A stretch of DNA of 64,000 bases from contig DATKMK010000022.1 in assembly GCA_035541895.1 (NCBI GenBank), forward strand, positions 21,710-85,709, written 5' to 3'. The notes under the pieces are model-generated. The model worked only from the letters and a program-made list of their open reading frames with translations. It was not told the origin of the DNA and ran no database searches. The DNA comes from DATKMK01 sp035541895 (lineage in GTDB: Bacteria; Desulfobacterota; Binatia; HRBIN30; JACQVA1). Within the stretch, counting starts at the first letter, position 1. Every line of letters starts with the position of its first letter. The translations under genes were made by a program, and so were the position numbers. Below, one piece after another: positions 1-11,747 of this stretch.

Positions 1-2841
1 CGACCCAATCGCCTTTTGGCAGGTGATGCTGGCGCTGTCCTTCTTGCCGGTCGTGGGCGGAGTGAAGTCCAATGGTGGCAAGATAAGATTCGCGGGAATG
101 GACCGCATGCAAGGGAGCAACTGATCGAGCGACGTGGTGGTGTTCGGGTTCGAGGGATCGGGAGCTGTGAAATCCGCCAAGTGTCCCGTCGCGTCGCGGT
201 ACGCTTGGGCCAATGCACTCTCCAGTGTACAGCCGACGTAGTCGAGGTAGCGCGTGATGGCGTCCCGGGTGAGATCCTTTGAGGCGGTCTTCGAAATCGG
301 TTTGCCATTGAGCGTCGTGCCGGGCGGAGTACTGCAGACTTGCTCGATCGCACCGATCGTATCGACTCGTGCGCCGGCAATTTTGCCCAACGGCGTGCGC
401 TCAATAGAGGTGACACCCGTCCCCGCGCAGGACTTGTTCACCGCCGCCAGCGCGGACGCCTGACCGGCAGCGGAAACTCCCGCAAGCTTCTGCGCCTGGT
501 AGTCAGTGATCGCATCGAAGCACCCGCGGAGGAGTTGGAGTTTTTTGCCAGCGAAATTCTTCACCGACGATCCAATTGTGGTTTGACACTTGAGGCTCGT
601 AGCGTCCTTCTTTCCGGCAGCCGCCGGTGTGAAATCCAGTGCCGGAACGCCCGGCTGCTGCACGGCAACCACAAATTCGGAGAAGTGCGAGACGGTGCCA
701 CAGATGATGTTTGCCGACGTGTCGCGACTCGTGGTTCGATCGACAAACGTCGGCGGGTCACCCTCGGCATGGAGGAAGGCCAGCTGCGTTTCTAGAACCG
801 TCGTACCGTCGATTAGTCCATCGTTATCGGCGTCGGGGTAGCGACTACACACCTGGATCGGCCCACTGAACTGGGCATCGGTCGAGATGTCGAGGAAGGC
901 GGCATGGTAACCGCCAACCGAAACGGCGAAGTTTGAAGTGAGCGAACCAGCCGGATTGGTGACCGTCGTCATCTTTGTCTGTCCGGGCGACGACACATTC
1001 GAGAAAGCGATGTCGACGGTGGTGGGTACAATCAGACCGGTGGTGGCGTCGAAGTACGTGGCGGTCGTGCTGACCGTCACGTCGCTGCCCGCAGGCGTTG
1101 CCACGTTTCGGAACGCGTTGCTGCCGGCCCGTCCGATGAAGGTTGCGACCGTCCCGCTGAGGGGACAGCCCGGAACGCTGCTCGCGCCCCGAATACTGGG
1201 CTGCGAGGTAAAGCCGGTGAAGTGATAGCTGCCTTCCGTGGTAAATTCGTCGGCATCGATCAGCGATGCCACTGAACCGGTCCCCGTCGCGCCGGAGGTT
1301 GTGAAGCTGATCTCATCGCCCGAGAGGCAGCCGCTGGGCGGGCAGACCGAGCGACTTGTCCCCCCATCAACAACCAGCAGCGACGCGTCCGGCCACGACT
1401 CACAGCGCCCGGCGGACGAGTTCGGTCCGTTTTGGACGGTGCAATACATGTGGCCGACGGAAGTGCCGAGGTTAATCGGCGTCCCGAACACCTGATACGT
1501 CAGGTCGTCGAAGGTGAACTCCAGGCAAGTTGTGACCCCGTTCGACTCGACTCGGAACGAGCCCGACGCGTACGGCGCGCCGCCGTCGGTTGCGATCGGC
1601 AGGACCGGAGTGAACGTGGCGGCGGAAGAGCTGCGCACTGTAATGCTGACGTCGCCGTCGCCGAGTTGGGTGCGTGCCGCCACGCACGGGTCAGGGTTGG
1701 CCGTCCCATCGTTGGTGAGGCAGATCGGCACTTGCGTGCCGTCTTTGAGGACTTGCACCATGTCGGGCGTCGCGCCGGCAGGAATGATCGATGCGTCCAG
1801 ACGCAGAACGATCACCAGCGGCGCGGCGGCGGTTGCGCGCGGCGCTGAGACGGTGACCGCCTGTCCGAGCAACGTGAACGCCGGCGGAACGCTCACGCCC
1901 AGCGCGGTTTCGACGATTGAAACCGTCCCGCCGTTGGGCGTGGTGACCGCGGTCGTCATCACATTGGTGATAGTTGCGCCGGTGTTGCTGGGGTCCGTGG
2001 TGACGGTGCCGCCCGCTCCCACTGTCTGCGATGTCGACTCCGAGGTCGGCGGTTGCGCCGCCACCTGCGCCGAGAAGGCCTGCAGATTGGCAGGACCCCA
2101 CGCGGGATACTGAACGGATCCGTCGTAGGCAAGCTGCCAGGTGTGAGCGGTCGGATCGTATTCGAGCAGATCCTCATCGTCGAAATTCACGGCACCGATC
2201 GTCCCGCTGCCGTCGAAGGAAACCAACACATGCCCGTTGGCGAGTGCCGCGATGCCGTCGAGGTTGAGTTCACTGGGCACACCAGCCGCGCTGCCGCTGA
2301 AGAACAGGGAGAACGACGTGCCGTCGAACTGGGCCACGTCGCGGGGTTCGATCCGGAGGCTCCCGAGGGTGACGGGGGTATCGAACGACAGCAACAAGCT
2401 GTTGCCGAAACTGCCCACGGCATCGGTGTTGACTTCTGCCGGGACGCCGTGCGCGGCCGCGTTGAACACGATTTGATACGAACCGCTGCCGTATTGCACC
2501 ACATCGGCCGGCATCGCGACGACGTTGCCCGGCAGACTCACGGGTACGTCGAAAGACAGCAGGTGGGCACCGAAGACCAGCTCCTGATACGCATCGATGT
2601 GCGCTTCGGTTGGAATCGGCCCGACATCAACGAGGTTCACGGTGCCGGCCAGGTTGTCGTCGGCGACATTCGAGGGCTCCACCGTCACGCCCGCGATCGC
2701 AATCGGAATGTCCGGCGTGTAGCGCAGCGCCGTCAGCGGCGTCGCGTTCGCCTGGCCTGCAAGCGAAACGACGAGCAGCGCTCCCAGAATGAAAACTGGC
2801 AGTCGCTCCATTGGGCGTAGGCGTTCCGATGAGATTCGCAT
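1..2841 (-). CDS. Large secreted protein with Cys-containing C-terminal repeats (partial, runs off left edge)
   Basis: The frame is open from an ATG at 2841 (alternative in-frame ATG at 2811) through base 1, so the C-terminus is missing; at least 947 residues. A hydrophobic segment ending in a signal-peptidase-like ANA site suggests export. The body is rich in Val, Thr and Ser, as in beta-sandwich extracellular proteins. A PDADNDGLIDG stretch near 820 resembles a calcium-binding thrombospondin type-3 repeat. Two copies of an LDFTP..GKKD..S..CQ..IGS module start near plus positions 639 and 72, about 189 residues apart. I recognise no enzyme domain. Neither start has a clear Shine-Dalgarno sequence. 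An extracellular structural or adhesive role is inference. Confidence 0.8.
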   Translation of the reverse strand, partial: MRISSERLRPMERLPVFILGALLVVSLAGQANATPLTALRYTPDIPIAIAGVTVEPSNVADDNLAGTVNLVDVGPIPTEAHIDAYQELVFGAHLLSFDVPVSLPGNVVAMPADVVQYGSGSYQIVFNAAAHGVPAEVNTDAVGSFGNSLLLSFDTPVTLGSLRIEPRDVAQFDGTSFSLFFSGSAAGVPSELNLDGIAALANGHVLVSFDGSGTIGAVNFDDEDLLEYDPTAHTWQLAYDGSVQYPAWGPANLQAFSAQVAAQPPTSESTSQTVGAGGTVTTDPSNTGATITNVMTTAVTTPNGGTVSIVETALGVSVPPAFTLLGQAVTVSAPRATAAAPLVIVLRLDASIIPAGATPDMVQVLKDGTQVPICLTNDGTANPDPCVAARTQLGDGDVSITVRSSSAATFTPVLPIATDGGAPYASGSFRVESNGVTTCLEFTFDDLTYQVFGTPINLGTSVGHMYCTVQNGPNSSAGRCESWPDASLLVVDGGTSRSVCPPSGCLSGDEISFTTSGATGTGSVASLIDADEFTTEGSYHFTGFTSQPSIRGASSVPGCPLSGTVATFIGRAGSNAFRNVATPAGSDVTVSTTATYFDATTGLIVPTTVDIAFSNVSSPGQTKMTTVTNPAGSLTSNFAVSVGGYHAAFLDISTDAQFSGPIQVCSRYPDADNDGLIDGTTVLETQLAFLHAEGDPPTFVDRTTSRDTSANIICGTVSHFSEFVVAVQQPGVPALDFTPAAAGKKDATSLKCQTTIGSSVKNFAGKKLQLLRGCFDAITDYQAQKLAGVSAAGQASALAAVNKSCAGTGVTSIERTPLGKIAGARVDTIGAIEQVCSTPPGTTLNGKPISKTASKDLTRDAITRYLDYVGCTLESALAQAYRDATGHLADFTAPDPSNPNTTTSLDQLLPCMRSIPANLILPPLDFTPPTTGKKDSASITCQKAIGS

Positions 2842-2874
2842 GGCGAGTCAGATCGTATCGAACCAAAGCGAGTG

Positions 2875-4047
2875 CTAGGGACAAACTTTGTCGCCGCCGC
2901 AGACGTTGGTGCCGACCTCGATTCCTCCAGAAACCTGCGGCTGGCTGTCGTCGCCGTTGTTGTCGTTCACGACGTTTAGGGCATAGCCCGTCCGCATCCC
3001 AAGCTGGAGACCGAAGCCGGCATTTTGCGCGGCTGAATTCTGCAGCATCACGCCGTTGTCTCCGTCCTGCGAGATGCCGTTTCCTCCGTTTTCGGTGGCC
3101 ACGTTGCTAACAACCGTGTCGTTTCCAGCCAGCTCGATGCCATTGCTCTGGTTGGCGCGGGCAACGTTGTTGCTCACGCTTGCGTCGACATCGCCGACCC
3201 ATATGCCAGTTTGGTTCTGATTGGCGCTGTTGCCTCGGATCACGGCACTACCGACGTTTACGGCAATGCCGATGCCCACGTTGTCGACGGCCATGTTGTC
3301 CGAGACTGTCGCTGAGGGAATTCCATCGACGGTGATGCCGTTCTGAGAGTTGCGGCTCGACGTATTGCTCACGACCGTTCCGGCGCCGCCCGCCCAGATA
3401 CCGTCTGCATTGTTGCTCCCGACGGAATTCAAGCTGATTACGCAGGCGCTGCCTGAGCCAATGCCATTTCCGTTGTTATGAGTGGCAATACAGTGGCTGA
3501 CCAGACAACTTGGTGCGTACCCGTTGATATAGATTCCGCTGCCCCCGTTCCGCTGCGCTTGAACATTTTCAATTCGCACGCTCGGATTGTCGCCGAGGCT
3601 AATGCCGTCACTGCCCATGCCGGCCACTGTGCCGTTGAGGATGGTGACGGAATTGTTCGGTCCCAGCCCGACCGACCGGATGCCGTTTCCCGTACCAGTT
3701 GGAGCGCAGGTCAACCCACACCAGCCCAACCCACAAGCATTGGGCTCACCCGTGCACACGGTAACGCCGTTAATCGAGAACCCGTTCAGGTCGATGGTGA
3801 CGTTGCCTGCTCCTCCGGTGATCTGAATCGCCGTCGTGTTCGCGTCCGGCACGGTCAGATTTCCCACCAGGCGGTAGCTGCCGGGTTGGCTGATTGTCAC
3901 TGGAAAGCCCGCCGCGTCGCCGGGGGTTACGCCGCCCGCCAGCGCCCGGGTTTGATTGATTTGCACGACACCGTCGGTCGCCCAAACACGAGCGGCGCTC
4001 AGTTCGAGCAGGCAGGCTGCTAGCATCCATCCGGATCGAAATCGCAT
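2875..4047 (-). CDS. Secreted right-handed parallel beta-helix protein
   Basis: 390 residues starting with a signal peptide (MRFRSGWMLAACLLELSAA) that ends near residue 23. A short N-terminal domain follows, then from about residue 95 many short turns of NGI/GNGI/SNN type with regular Asn and Gly, as in pectate-lyase-like beta-helices (Beta_helix/NosD-like). No catalytic Asp/Lys set of a polysaccharide lyase could be assigned. A strong AGGAGG lies 7 bases before the ATG. It sits upstream of, and codirectional with, the other exported protein ending at the left edge. Probably a surface or extracellular protein; substrate unknown. Confidence 0.85.
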   Translation of the reverse strand: MRFRSGWMLAACLLELSAARVWATDGVVQINQTRALAGGVTPGDAAGFPVTISQPGSYRLVGNLTVPDANTTAIQITGGAGNVTIDLNGFSINGVTVCTGEPNACGLGWCGLTCAPTGTGNGIRSVGLGPNNSVTILNGTVAGMGSDGISLGDNPSVRIENVQAQRNGGSGIYINGYAPSCLVSHCIATHNNGNGIGSGSACVISLNSVGSNNADGIWAGGAGTVVSNTSSRNSQNGITVDGIPSATVSDNMAVDNVGIGIAVNVGSAVIRGNSANQNQTGIWVGDVDASVSNNVARANQSNGIELAGNDTVVSNVATENGGNGISQDGDNGVMLQNSAAQNAGFGLQLGMRTGYALNVVNDNNGDDSQPQVSGGIEVGTNVCGGDKVCP

Positions 4048-4217
4048 TGATCGAACCTCCTACGCAGACATCTTGACCTACATCTGCTAGTGCGGCGACG
4101 CCTCACTGCCGCTGAGTTTGAGACGTGCTCGTAGTCGAAGTGCACGAAGCCTGTCAAGCTCAATTTGTCATCAAGCATTTTCTACTTGATACAGCCCCGC
4201 ATTGTTTATCTGCATCG

Positions 4218-4237
4218 ATGTAGGCAATCACCTACAT
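4218..4237. promoter_or_regulatory. Inverted repeat ATGTAGG-N6-CCTACAT
   Basis: A perfect 7-bp inverted repeat with a 6-bp spacer lies in the gap between two divergent secreted-protein genes (2875-4047 minus and 4649-5020 plus). A half-site-like CCTACATC also occurs at 4078-4085. The spacing suits a dimeric DNA-binding protein. Operator function is inference. Confidence 0.35.
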
Positions 4238-4348
4238 AGTGCAAAGCCACTAAATCTTCGACGACGTTACGACCGGTTGTCTTGGCAGGACCCATGCCGA
4301 CGGGCACGGTTGTGCGTGTGCACGACTAATGGTTGGGGATCGGGCGCC

Positions 4349-4402
4349 GGTGTCCGGTCGGATGGACACCTGGCGAGCATTCGTGTCCGGAGGGCTGGAC
4401 AC
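4349..4402. promoter_or_regulatory. Tandem dyads GTGTCC-N8-GGACAC (candidate operator pair)
   Basis: Two copies of the same 20-bp dyad, at 4350-4369 and 4383-4402, have centres 33 bp apart, about three helical turns. Both fall in the roughly 600-bp intergenic region 4048-4648, which otherwise shows no convincing gene. Identical arms and spacer length in two adjacent copies argue for a real protein-binding element. Which gene it controls is unknown. Confidence 0.45.
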
Positions 4403-4648
4403 ACCTCAGTCCCGCCTGCGGGTTTCACGAGCTCGAGCGCCAACCGGCGACAGTTCCACCTGCGCCGTCCGTCAGTGCACGGGGATGGCGACCGCGGTGC
4501 CGACCTAGCATTTTGCCTCGTAACTGAACATCTGCCTAAGGGACAGGCGAAGGGAGGCTGCCGCTGTTGTGGGTGACCGTGATGCCGCTGGTCCCGAATC
4601 GGTGGTACCGTCTTTGCCTTCTAAGAGCCAACCAAAAGAGGAGCGGCA

Positions 4649-5020
4649 ATGACTAAATCGGCACCGCTGCGGATGGGGGCTGTGTGCGCGTTGCTCGTGT
4701 CCAACTGGTGCGCGCTGGCGGCATTGGCCGTTCAGGCCCCGGTCGAAGCGCCGCCAGTTCATGAGCGGCAGTGTGTGGCAACCGGGGACGTCCCGGCGGG
4801 GGGCGCCCGCCGGGTTACGGTCAAGTGGAGTCGCCCGTTTCCCAGCGGCGCCTACAACGTGATCGGCTCGGTGTCGGACGCAGCCGAGAGCGAGCAGTCG
4901 ATTGAACTGAGCCACGTGGTGACGCCGTACACCCCCGACGAGGTGACCGCGGTAGTCTTCAATCGCGACCTGAACGGCGTGCACGCCGGCCTCGTGTGTC
5001 TCGACGCGAGCCGCGACTAG
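4649..5020 (+). CDS. Small exported protein of unknown function
   Basis: 123 residues with an N-terminal hydrophobic stretch (roughly residues 9-28) consistent with a signal peptide. The mature part is a small, probably beta-rich domain with two Cys (in RQCVAT and LVCLDA) that may form a disulfide. A GAGGAG box precedes the ATG by about 6 bases. It stands alone, divergent from the beta-helix gene and convergent with ppk1. I do not recognise a family. Confidence 0.6.
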   Translation: MTKSAPLRMGAVCALLVSNWCALAALAVQAPVEAPPVHERQCVATGDVPAGGARRVTVKWSRPFPSGAYNVIGSVSDAAESEQSIELSHVVTPYTPDEVTAVVFNRDLNGVHAGLVCLDASRD

Positions 5021-5055
5021 CGGTCGCATTGTTCGGCGCGGCGGCCGACCCCCGG

Positions 5056-7311
<2,256 letters not shown>

Positions 7312-7456
7312 CTCGCTTGCGAGTGTCGCGACTCGCCAACGATCAAATCTGGGCGCCGCGACTCTACAAGGATTCGCGGGGCGCTTCCAGCCAAATCGTT
7401 GTAGCTGCGGAGTAGCCGAATTGACAGTCCGCCAGCGTTGCCCTAGCGTGAGATCG

Positions 7457-7780
7457 ATGTTCGGCATCGGGCTTCCGGAATTGCTGGTGATCATGATCGT
7501 TGCGCTGATCGTGCTCGGCCCGAAGCGGCTGCCGGAAGTCGCGCAAGCCCTGGGCAAAGCGCTCGCGGAGCTGCGCAAGGCGACCAGCGGCATCACCGAT
7601 GAACTGCGCAACGCGCAGATTATGCTCGAACACGAGGTCCGCTCGGCCAACCGGCCCCCGGTGCCACCACTCAACACTGCACCGCCGGCGCCGCCGCCCA
7701 ACACTGCGCCGACCGGGTCGACGCCGCCGGACACCCAACCGGCGGCGGCAAAAGACAACGGGTCGCCAACCAATTCGTAG
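7457..7780 (+). CDS. tatA: Twin-arginine translocase subunit TatA/TatB
   Basis: 107 residues. Starts MFGIGLPELLVIMIVALIVLGPKRLPEVA: a short periplasmic start, one membrane segment, a hinge (GPKRLPE) and an amphipathic helix, the TatA/B architecture. Glu at position 8 rather than Gln makes it TatB-like, and the C-terminus is Pro-rich. It lies 67 bases before tatC in the same direction, so the two probably form one transcription unit exporting folded Tat substrates. The frame is open upstream to 7109, but homology begins at this ATG. Confidence 0.9.
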   Translation: MFGIGLPELLVIMIVALIVLGPKRLPEVAQALGKALAELRKATSGITDELRNAQIMLEHEVRSANRPPVPPLNTAPPAPPPNTAPTGSTPPDTQPAAAKDNGSPTNS

Positions 7781-7847
7781 CCGGATCGGCTCCGTGGCCA
7801 GTCGGACCGTCCGCACCGCCCATCGATCCGTGGGAGCCTGCTGAGGC

Positions 7848-8600
7848 ATGGCCGATGTATCGATGCCCCTGACCGCGCATCTCGAAGAGTTGCGCTGGCG
7901 GTTGATCCGGTCGCTGATTGGCATCGCCGTCGCGTTCGCCGGGTGCTACTACTTCGCCGAGCCGCTGTTCGCATTCCTCACCGAGCCGCTGTTGGCGCTG
8001 AATCGGGAAGCCGGCAACGACGCGGTGCACCTCATCGGCACGGGCGTCGTCGAGGCGTTCTTCACCAAACTGAAGGTCTGTTTTCTGGCTGCGGTCTTCG
8101 CATCGAGTCCGGTGAGTTTGTACCAGCTCTGGATGTTCGTCGCGCCGGGCTTGCTCGACACCGAGAAGCGCTACGCCAAGCCGTTCGTGTTCTTCGGCAC
8201 GGTATTCTTCCTCGCCGGTGCGACGTTTTGCTACTACCTCGTGCTGCCCGTCGGTTATCGATTCTTCGTCGAGCAGTACGGCAGCATCCGCGTCGATCCG
8301 CAGATTCGCATCAGCGAGTACCTGACCTTCACCGCGCGCATGTTGTTGGCGTTCGGCGCAACGTTCGAGCTGCCGGTCATCACGTTCTTCTTGGCGCGTC
8401 TGGGCATCGTGTCGTCGGCGATGATGATCAGCTACTTTCGTTATGCTGTCCTGGTGATCTTTATCGTCGCGGCGGTGTTGACGCCCGGCCCGGATGTCGC
8501 GTCGCAGCTATTGATGGCAACGCCGCTGCTGCTGCTGTACGGCATCAGCATCATCGTCGCCCGTGTCTTCGGCAAGCCGCGCGCGCCGAGCGCCTCGTAG
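7848..8600 (+). CDS. tatC: Sec-independent protein translocase TatC
   Basis: 250 residues with six predicted membrane segments and TatC signatures: an N-terminal ...MPLTAHLEELRWRL (the HL.ELR signal-peptide-binding motif), YQLWMFVAPGL, and a conserved Glu in FGATFELPV. It receives twin-arginine signal peptides in the inner membrane together with the TatA/B protein encoded just upstream. The next gene starts 7 bases after the stop, suggesting cotranscription. Confidence 0.95.
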   Translation: MADVSMPLTAHLEELRWRLIRSLIGIAVAFAGCYYFAEPLFAFLTEPLLALNREAGNDAVHLIGTGVVEAFFTKLKVCFLAAVFASSPVSLYQLWMFVAPGLLDTEKRYAKPFVFFGTVFFLAGATFCYYLVLPVGYRFFVEQYGSIRVDPQIRISEYLTFTARMLLAFGATFELPVITFFLARLGIVSSAMMISYFRYAVLVIFIVAAVLTPGPDVASQLLMATPLLLLYGISIIVARVFGKPRAPSAS

Positions 8601-8607
8601 GCGGCTC

Positions 8608-10209
8608 ATGATCCGGAGGCTCCTGCTCGGCGTGGCGATCCTCGTGCTGCTGGCGGGGCTCGCGGTCGCTGTCGGCGCCCTCTTTCTCGGCCGTCTGCTC
8701 ACCGCCAACCGCGAGGCGCTGTTGACGCGGCTCCAAGCAACGATCGGTCGTCCGCTGCATGTCGGCGACCTGTCGGTGAGTTGGTGGGGCGGACTCGGCG
8801 TCCGCCTGACGGCGGTTGAAATCGGCGAAGATCCGGCATTCGATCGCGAGCCGTTCATCCGCGCCGCCGCCGTTACCGCTCGCGTTGCGTGGCGGCCGCT
8901 CCTCCAACGCCGCCTGGAAGTTGGCAGCCTGACGCTGGCGACTCCGGTCCTTCGCATCATTCGAGCCGCCGACGGGCGCTGGAACTACGAGGGCCTCACT
9001 CGCAGAACGCCGACGGCGCCACCGCCTGCGTCGACACAAGCCGCTGGGGGCGCCGCGGCGTTCAGCGCGTTGATCGACGCGATTGCGATTCACGACGCGA
9101 CCGTCGTGATCGACGATCGCAGTCAATCGCCTCCATTCAGGACGACCCTGCACTCGATCGACGTACGGCTCCGTCATGTTGCGTTGGAAACCCCGATCGA
9201 CTTCGCGTTGAGCGCCGCAGCGGACGCCGAGCGGCCGAACATCTCTCTCACCGGCACGCTCGGCCCGCTCAGCCAGCGCGACCGACTTCCGGTTCAAGTG
9301 CGCGGAGCGCTGGGACCGTTTCGCGGGGTGCGCGCGGCGATCGACGCCCTCGAGGTCGAGGCCTTGCTGTCGCGCGACGCCGTCGACGTTGCGCATCTCC
9401 GTGGCGACACGATGGGTGGCCACTTCGATCTCTCCGGGTCGATCGCGCTCTCCGCCGGCGGGCCGGTGTCGCTCGCCGGTCGCTTCGATCAGATCAGTCT
9501 CGCACAGCTACTAACGCTGCGGCCGGGGCAGCCGCCGATCGCAATCGACGGAGCGGCGGCGGCGCAAATCGATCTCACGACGCAAGCCAACGCGGACTTC
9601 GCGCGCGCGCTCAACGGCACCATCGCCGTGACGACCACTCGGGGTTCACTGCGGCAATTCAACGTGGTGCGCGAACTGCTCGATCGCGTGGCGCGTCTCC
9701 CGGGATTGGCGCAACTGCTGGCCGGCCGGGTGAAGTCCACGTACAGCCGATTGCTGACCGCGCCCGACACGCGCTTCGAGCGCGCCAGCGCCACGCTGCA
9801 TTTCATCTATGGGCGCGCCACAACCAATGACCTCGCGCTGGTCGCCGAGGATTTCACGGTGCGGGCGTCGGGTTGGTTCAACGTGGATCGCGACATCGAT
9901 GTGAGCGGGTCATTGATGATGTCGAAGCGTTTCAGCGACGACATCGTCGCCGACGTCACGGAGGCCAAGTACGTCGTCGATGACAACGGCCAACTTGGGG
10001 TGCCATTCCGCTTGCGAGGAAGGATCGGTGAGGCCAAGCCGAAGCCGGACGACGACGCGCTTGCTCAGATGGCGGAACGCGCGCTGTCGCGCGGCGCGGC
10101 CACAGACCTGCTCAACAAATTCCTGGGAGGCAGGCGCCGGCCAGATCGCACGCCGTCGCAATCGGGCGACACGTTGCAGCACAAGCTCAAGGGTCTCTTC
10201 GGACACTGA
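8608..10209 (+). CDS. AsmA family envelope protein
   Basis: 533 residues from the ATG at 8608, 7 bases after tatC. It has one N-terminal membrane anchor (RRLLLGVAILVLLAGLAVAVGALF), then a long periplasmic region of amphipathic beta-strands. The pattern GRPLHVGDLSVSWWGGLGVRLTAVEIG is the AsmA N-terminal domain. The C-terminal third (MGGHFDLSGSI ... FNVVRELLDRV) matches the AsmA-like C-terminal domain. Such proteins are thought to bridge inner and outer membranes for lipid transport. The tatC-AsmA linkage suggests an envelope-biogenesis operon. Confidence 0.85.
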   Translation: MIRRLLLGVAILVLLAGLAVAVGALFLGRLLTANREALLTRLQATIGRPLHVGDLSVSWWGGLGVRLTAVEIGEDPAFDREPFIRAAAVTARVAWRPLLQRRLEVGSLTLATPVLRIIRAADGRWNYEGLTRRTPTAPPPASTQAAGGAAAFSALIDAIAIHDATVVIDDRSQSPPFRTTLHSIDVRLRHVALETPIDFALSAAADAERPNISLTGTLGPLSQRDRLPVQVRGALGPFRGVRAAIDALEVEALLSRDAVDVAHLRGDTMGGHFDLSGSIALSAGGPVSLAGRFDQISLAQLLTLRPGQPPIAIDGAAAAQIDLTTQANADFARALNGTIAVTTTRGSLRQFNVVRELLDRVARLPGLAQLLAGRVKSTYSRLLTAPDTRFERASATLHFIYGRATTNDLALVAEDFTVRASGWFNVDRDIDVSGSLMMSKRFSDDIVADVTEAKYVVDDNGQLGVPFRLRGRIGEAKPKPDDDALAQMAERALSRGAATDLLNKFLGGRRRPDRTPSQSGDTLQHKLKGLFGH

Positions 10210-10248
10210 CCGAACACGCCGTTGCGGACTCGATCGCGCCACGCACGC

Positions 10249-10509
10249 TCAGCCGCCGCTGAGGGCTTGTAGAATCTGCATCTCATCGCCGGGCCGCAGC
10301 GGCATCGAGAGATCGCAGGCCGGCTCGCGATTGATGAAGATGCGAATGTGCTGGCGGATGCGGTCTTGCTCGTCGATCATGCGGAAGCGAATGCCGGGAT
10401 AGCGGCGATCGAGATCGTGTAAGACCTCAGCAAGCGTTGTGCCCTCGGCGTCGACGGACGCGCGCTGCTGCGTGTAGGAGCGCAGCGGGGTAGGGATCAG
10501 CACCGTCAT
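10249..10509 (-). CDS. MoaD/ThiS-family ubiquitin-like protein
   Basis: 86 residues, beta-grasp type, ending in Gly-Gly (QALSGG), the tail that MoaD/ThiS/CysO proteins use as an adenylated or thiocarboxylated sulfur carrier. PLRPGDEMQILQALSGG is the standard C-terminal block. It directly abuts the BNR-repeat gene: its ATG at 10507-10509 touches the TGA at 10510-10512. No MoeB/ThiF-type activating enzyme is seen in the window, so the sulfur acceptor is unknown. Confidence 0.85.
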   Translation of the reverse strand: MTVLIPTPLRSYTQQRASVDAEGTTLAEVLHDLDRRYPGIRFRMIDEQDRIRQHIRIFINREPACDLSMPLRPGDEMQILQALSGG

Positions 10510-11715
10510 TCACCCGATCTCGGCGGCCCCGACCGCGTAGATGTGCGGTAGATGGTTGATCAGACACTTCCACTTCGCCCCTGCGTTGGTGCTCCCCCAC
10601 ACCTGACCAGCGGTGGTGCCGAAGTAGAGGCCGAGCGGATCCTGCGCGTCGGCGGTCATTGCCTGGCGCAGCACCGTGAACCACGCCTGACGCTGCGGGA
10701 GACCGGCGTCGAGCCGTTTCCACGTTTTGCCGCCATTGCGCGTGACATACGCAGCGGCCTTGCCGCCTGGGCTCACCCGCGGCCACACCGTCGAGCTGTC
10801 CATCGGAAAGACCCACGCAGTGTCGGGATCGCGCGGATGCAGCACGATCGGGAACCCGATGTCGCCGACCGCCTTGGGCATATTGTCGCCGATACGCTCC
10901 CAACGCCCGGCCGGTCGTTCCATGCGATAGATTCCGCAGTGATTCTGCTGATAGAGCCTGTCGGGCGCCAGCGGATGCAACTGCACGCAGTGCGGGTCGT
11001 GGCCGTATTCGGGAAACGGATCGGGTAGAAAGTCGGCGCGACAGCCGACGTTGAGCGGCGTCCAATCGGCGCCCTTGTCGACGCTCTCGAAGACGCCGCC
11101 GCCGTCGCCAGCGCTCGACATCCCAAGATACATATGCGCCGGATCACGCGGATCGATCAAGATCGAGTGCAGTTTCGAACCGTCCGGCGTGCCGCCGCCC
11201 TGTCCTTCGCCGGTCCACTTCGGGTACATCGGATGGTCGTTGAATCCGGCGACTGGGTGCCAAGTGTCGCCGCCGTCTTCGGAGCGAAACAGGCCCTCCT
11301 GCGACGTGCCGGCGTACCAGGCGTTGGGCTCGCTCGCGTGTGCCGGCGTCAGCCAGAAGACGTGGTCGACCGCGCGCCTCGGCTCGCCTTCGGTCGCCTT
11401 TCGAAAGGCGGGCGGCTTCGCCGCTTCCTTCCAGGTCTTGCCGAGATCGTGCGAGCGAAACACCGTCGGTCCGAGATGCCCCGTCTTCGCGGCGAGCAGC
11501 AACGTGCGGTGATCGCGGGGATCGAGCACGACGTGATGTACGATGTGCCCGAGGAAGTGCGGCCCATCGACGCACCAGGTGCGACGCGCCGGATCGGCGT
11601 GAAGAAGCCACGCGCCCTTTTTTGTGCCGATCAACAACGCGACGCGACCAGGGCGTGGTGCGCGAACGCGTCGTGCAGTGCGCGCCCGTGAGCGAGGCGA
11701 CGCTCGTCGAGCCAT
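10510..11715 (-). CDS. BNR-repeat / sialidase-fold (Ycf48-like) protein
   Basis: 401 residues from an ATG with GGAGG 7 bases upstream. The N-terminus is basic, and no signal peptide is evident. Repeated beta-propeller signatures occur: RSHDLGKTW, RSEDGGDTW, ESVDKGADW, RNGGKTW and STNAGAKW, i.e. Asp-box repeats of the BNR/exo-alpha-sialidase-like superfamily. No catalytic sialidase Arg triad was evident, so a glycosidase role is not supported. It is followed immediately by the MoaD-like gene, implying cotranscription. Confidence 0.8.
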   Translation of the reverse strand: MARRASPRSRARTARRVRAPRPGRVALLIGTKKGAWLLHADPARRTWCVDGPHFLGHIVHHVVLDPRDHRTLLLAAKTGHLGPTVFRSHDLGKTWKEAAKPPAFRKATEGEPRRAVDHVFWLTPAHASEPNAWYAGTSQEGLFRSEDGGDTWHPVAGFNDHPMYPKWTGEGQGGGTPDGSKLHSILIDPRDPAHMYLGMSSAGDGGGVFESVDKGADWTPLNVGCRADFLPDPFPEYGHDPHCVQLHPLAPDRLYQQNHCGIYRMERPAGRWERIGDNMPKAVGDIGFPIVLHPRDPDTAWVFPMDSSTVWPRVSPGGKAAAYVTRNGGKTWKRLDAGLPQRQAWFTVLRQAMTADAQDPLGLYFGTTAGQVWGSTNAGAKWKCLINHLPHIYAVGAAEIG

Positions 11716-11747
11716 CTCAGCCTCCTTCCGCAACCGTGAGCATTGTA

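Noticed and set aside
7312..7974. N-terminal extension of ppk1 to 7974
   Set aside because: It overlaps tatA and the start of tatC on the other strand, is low-complexity, and PPK1 homology begins after about residue 270 of that frame.
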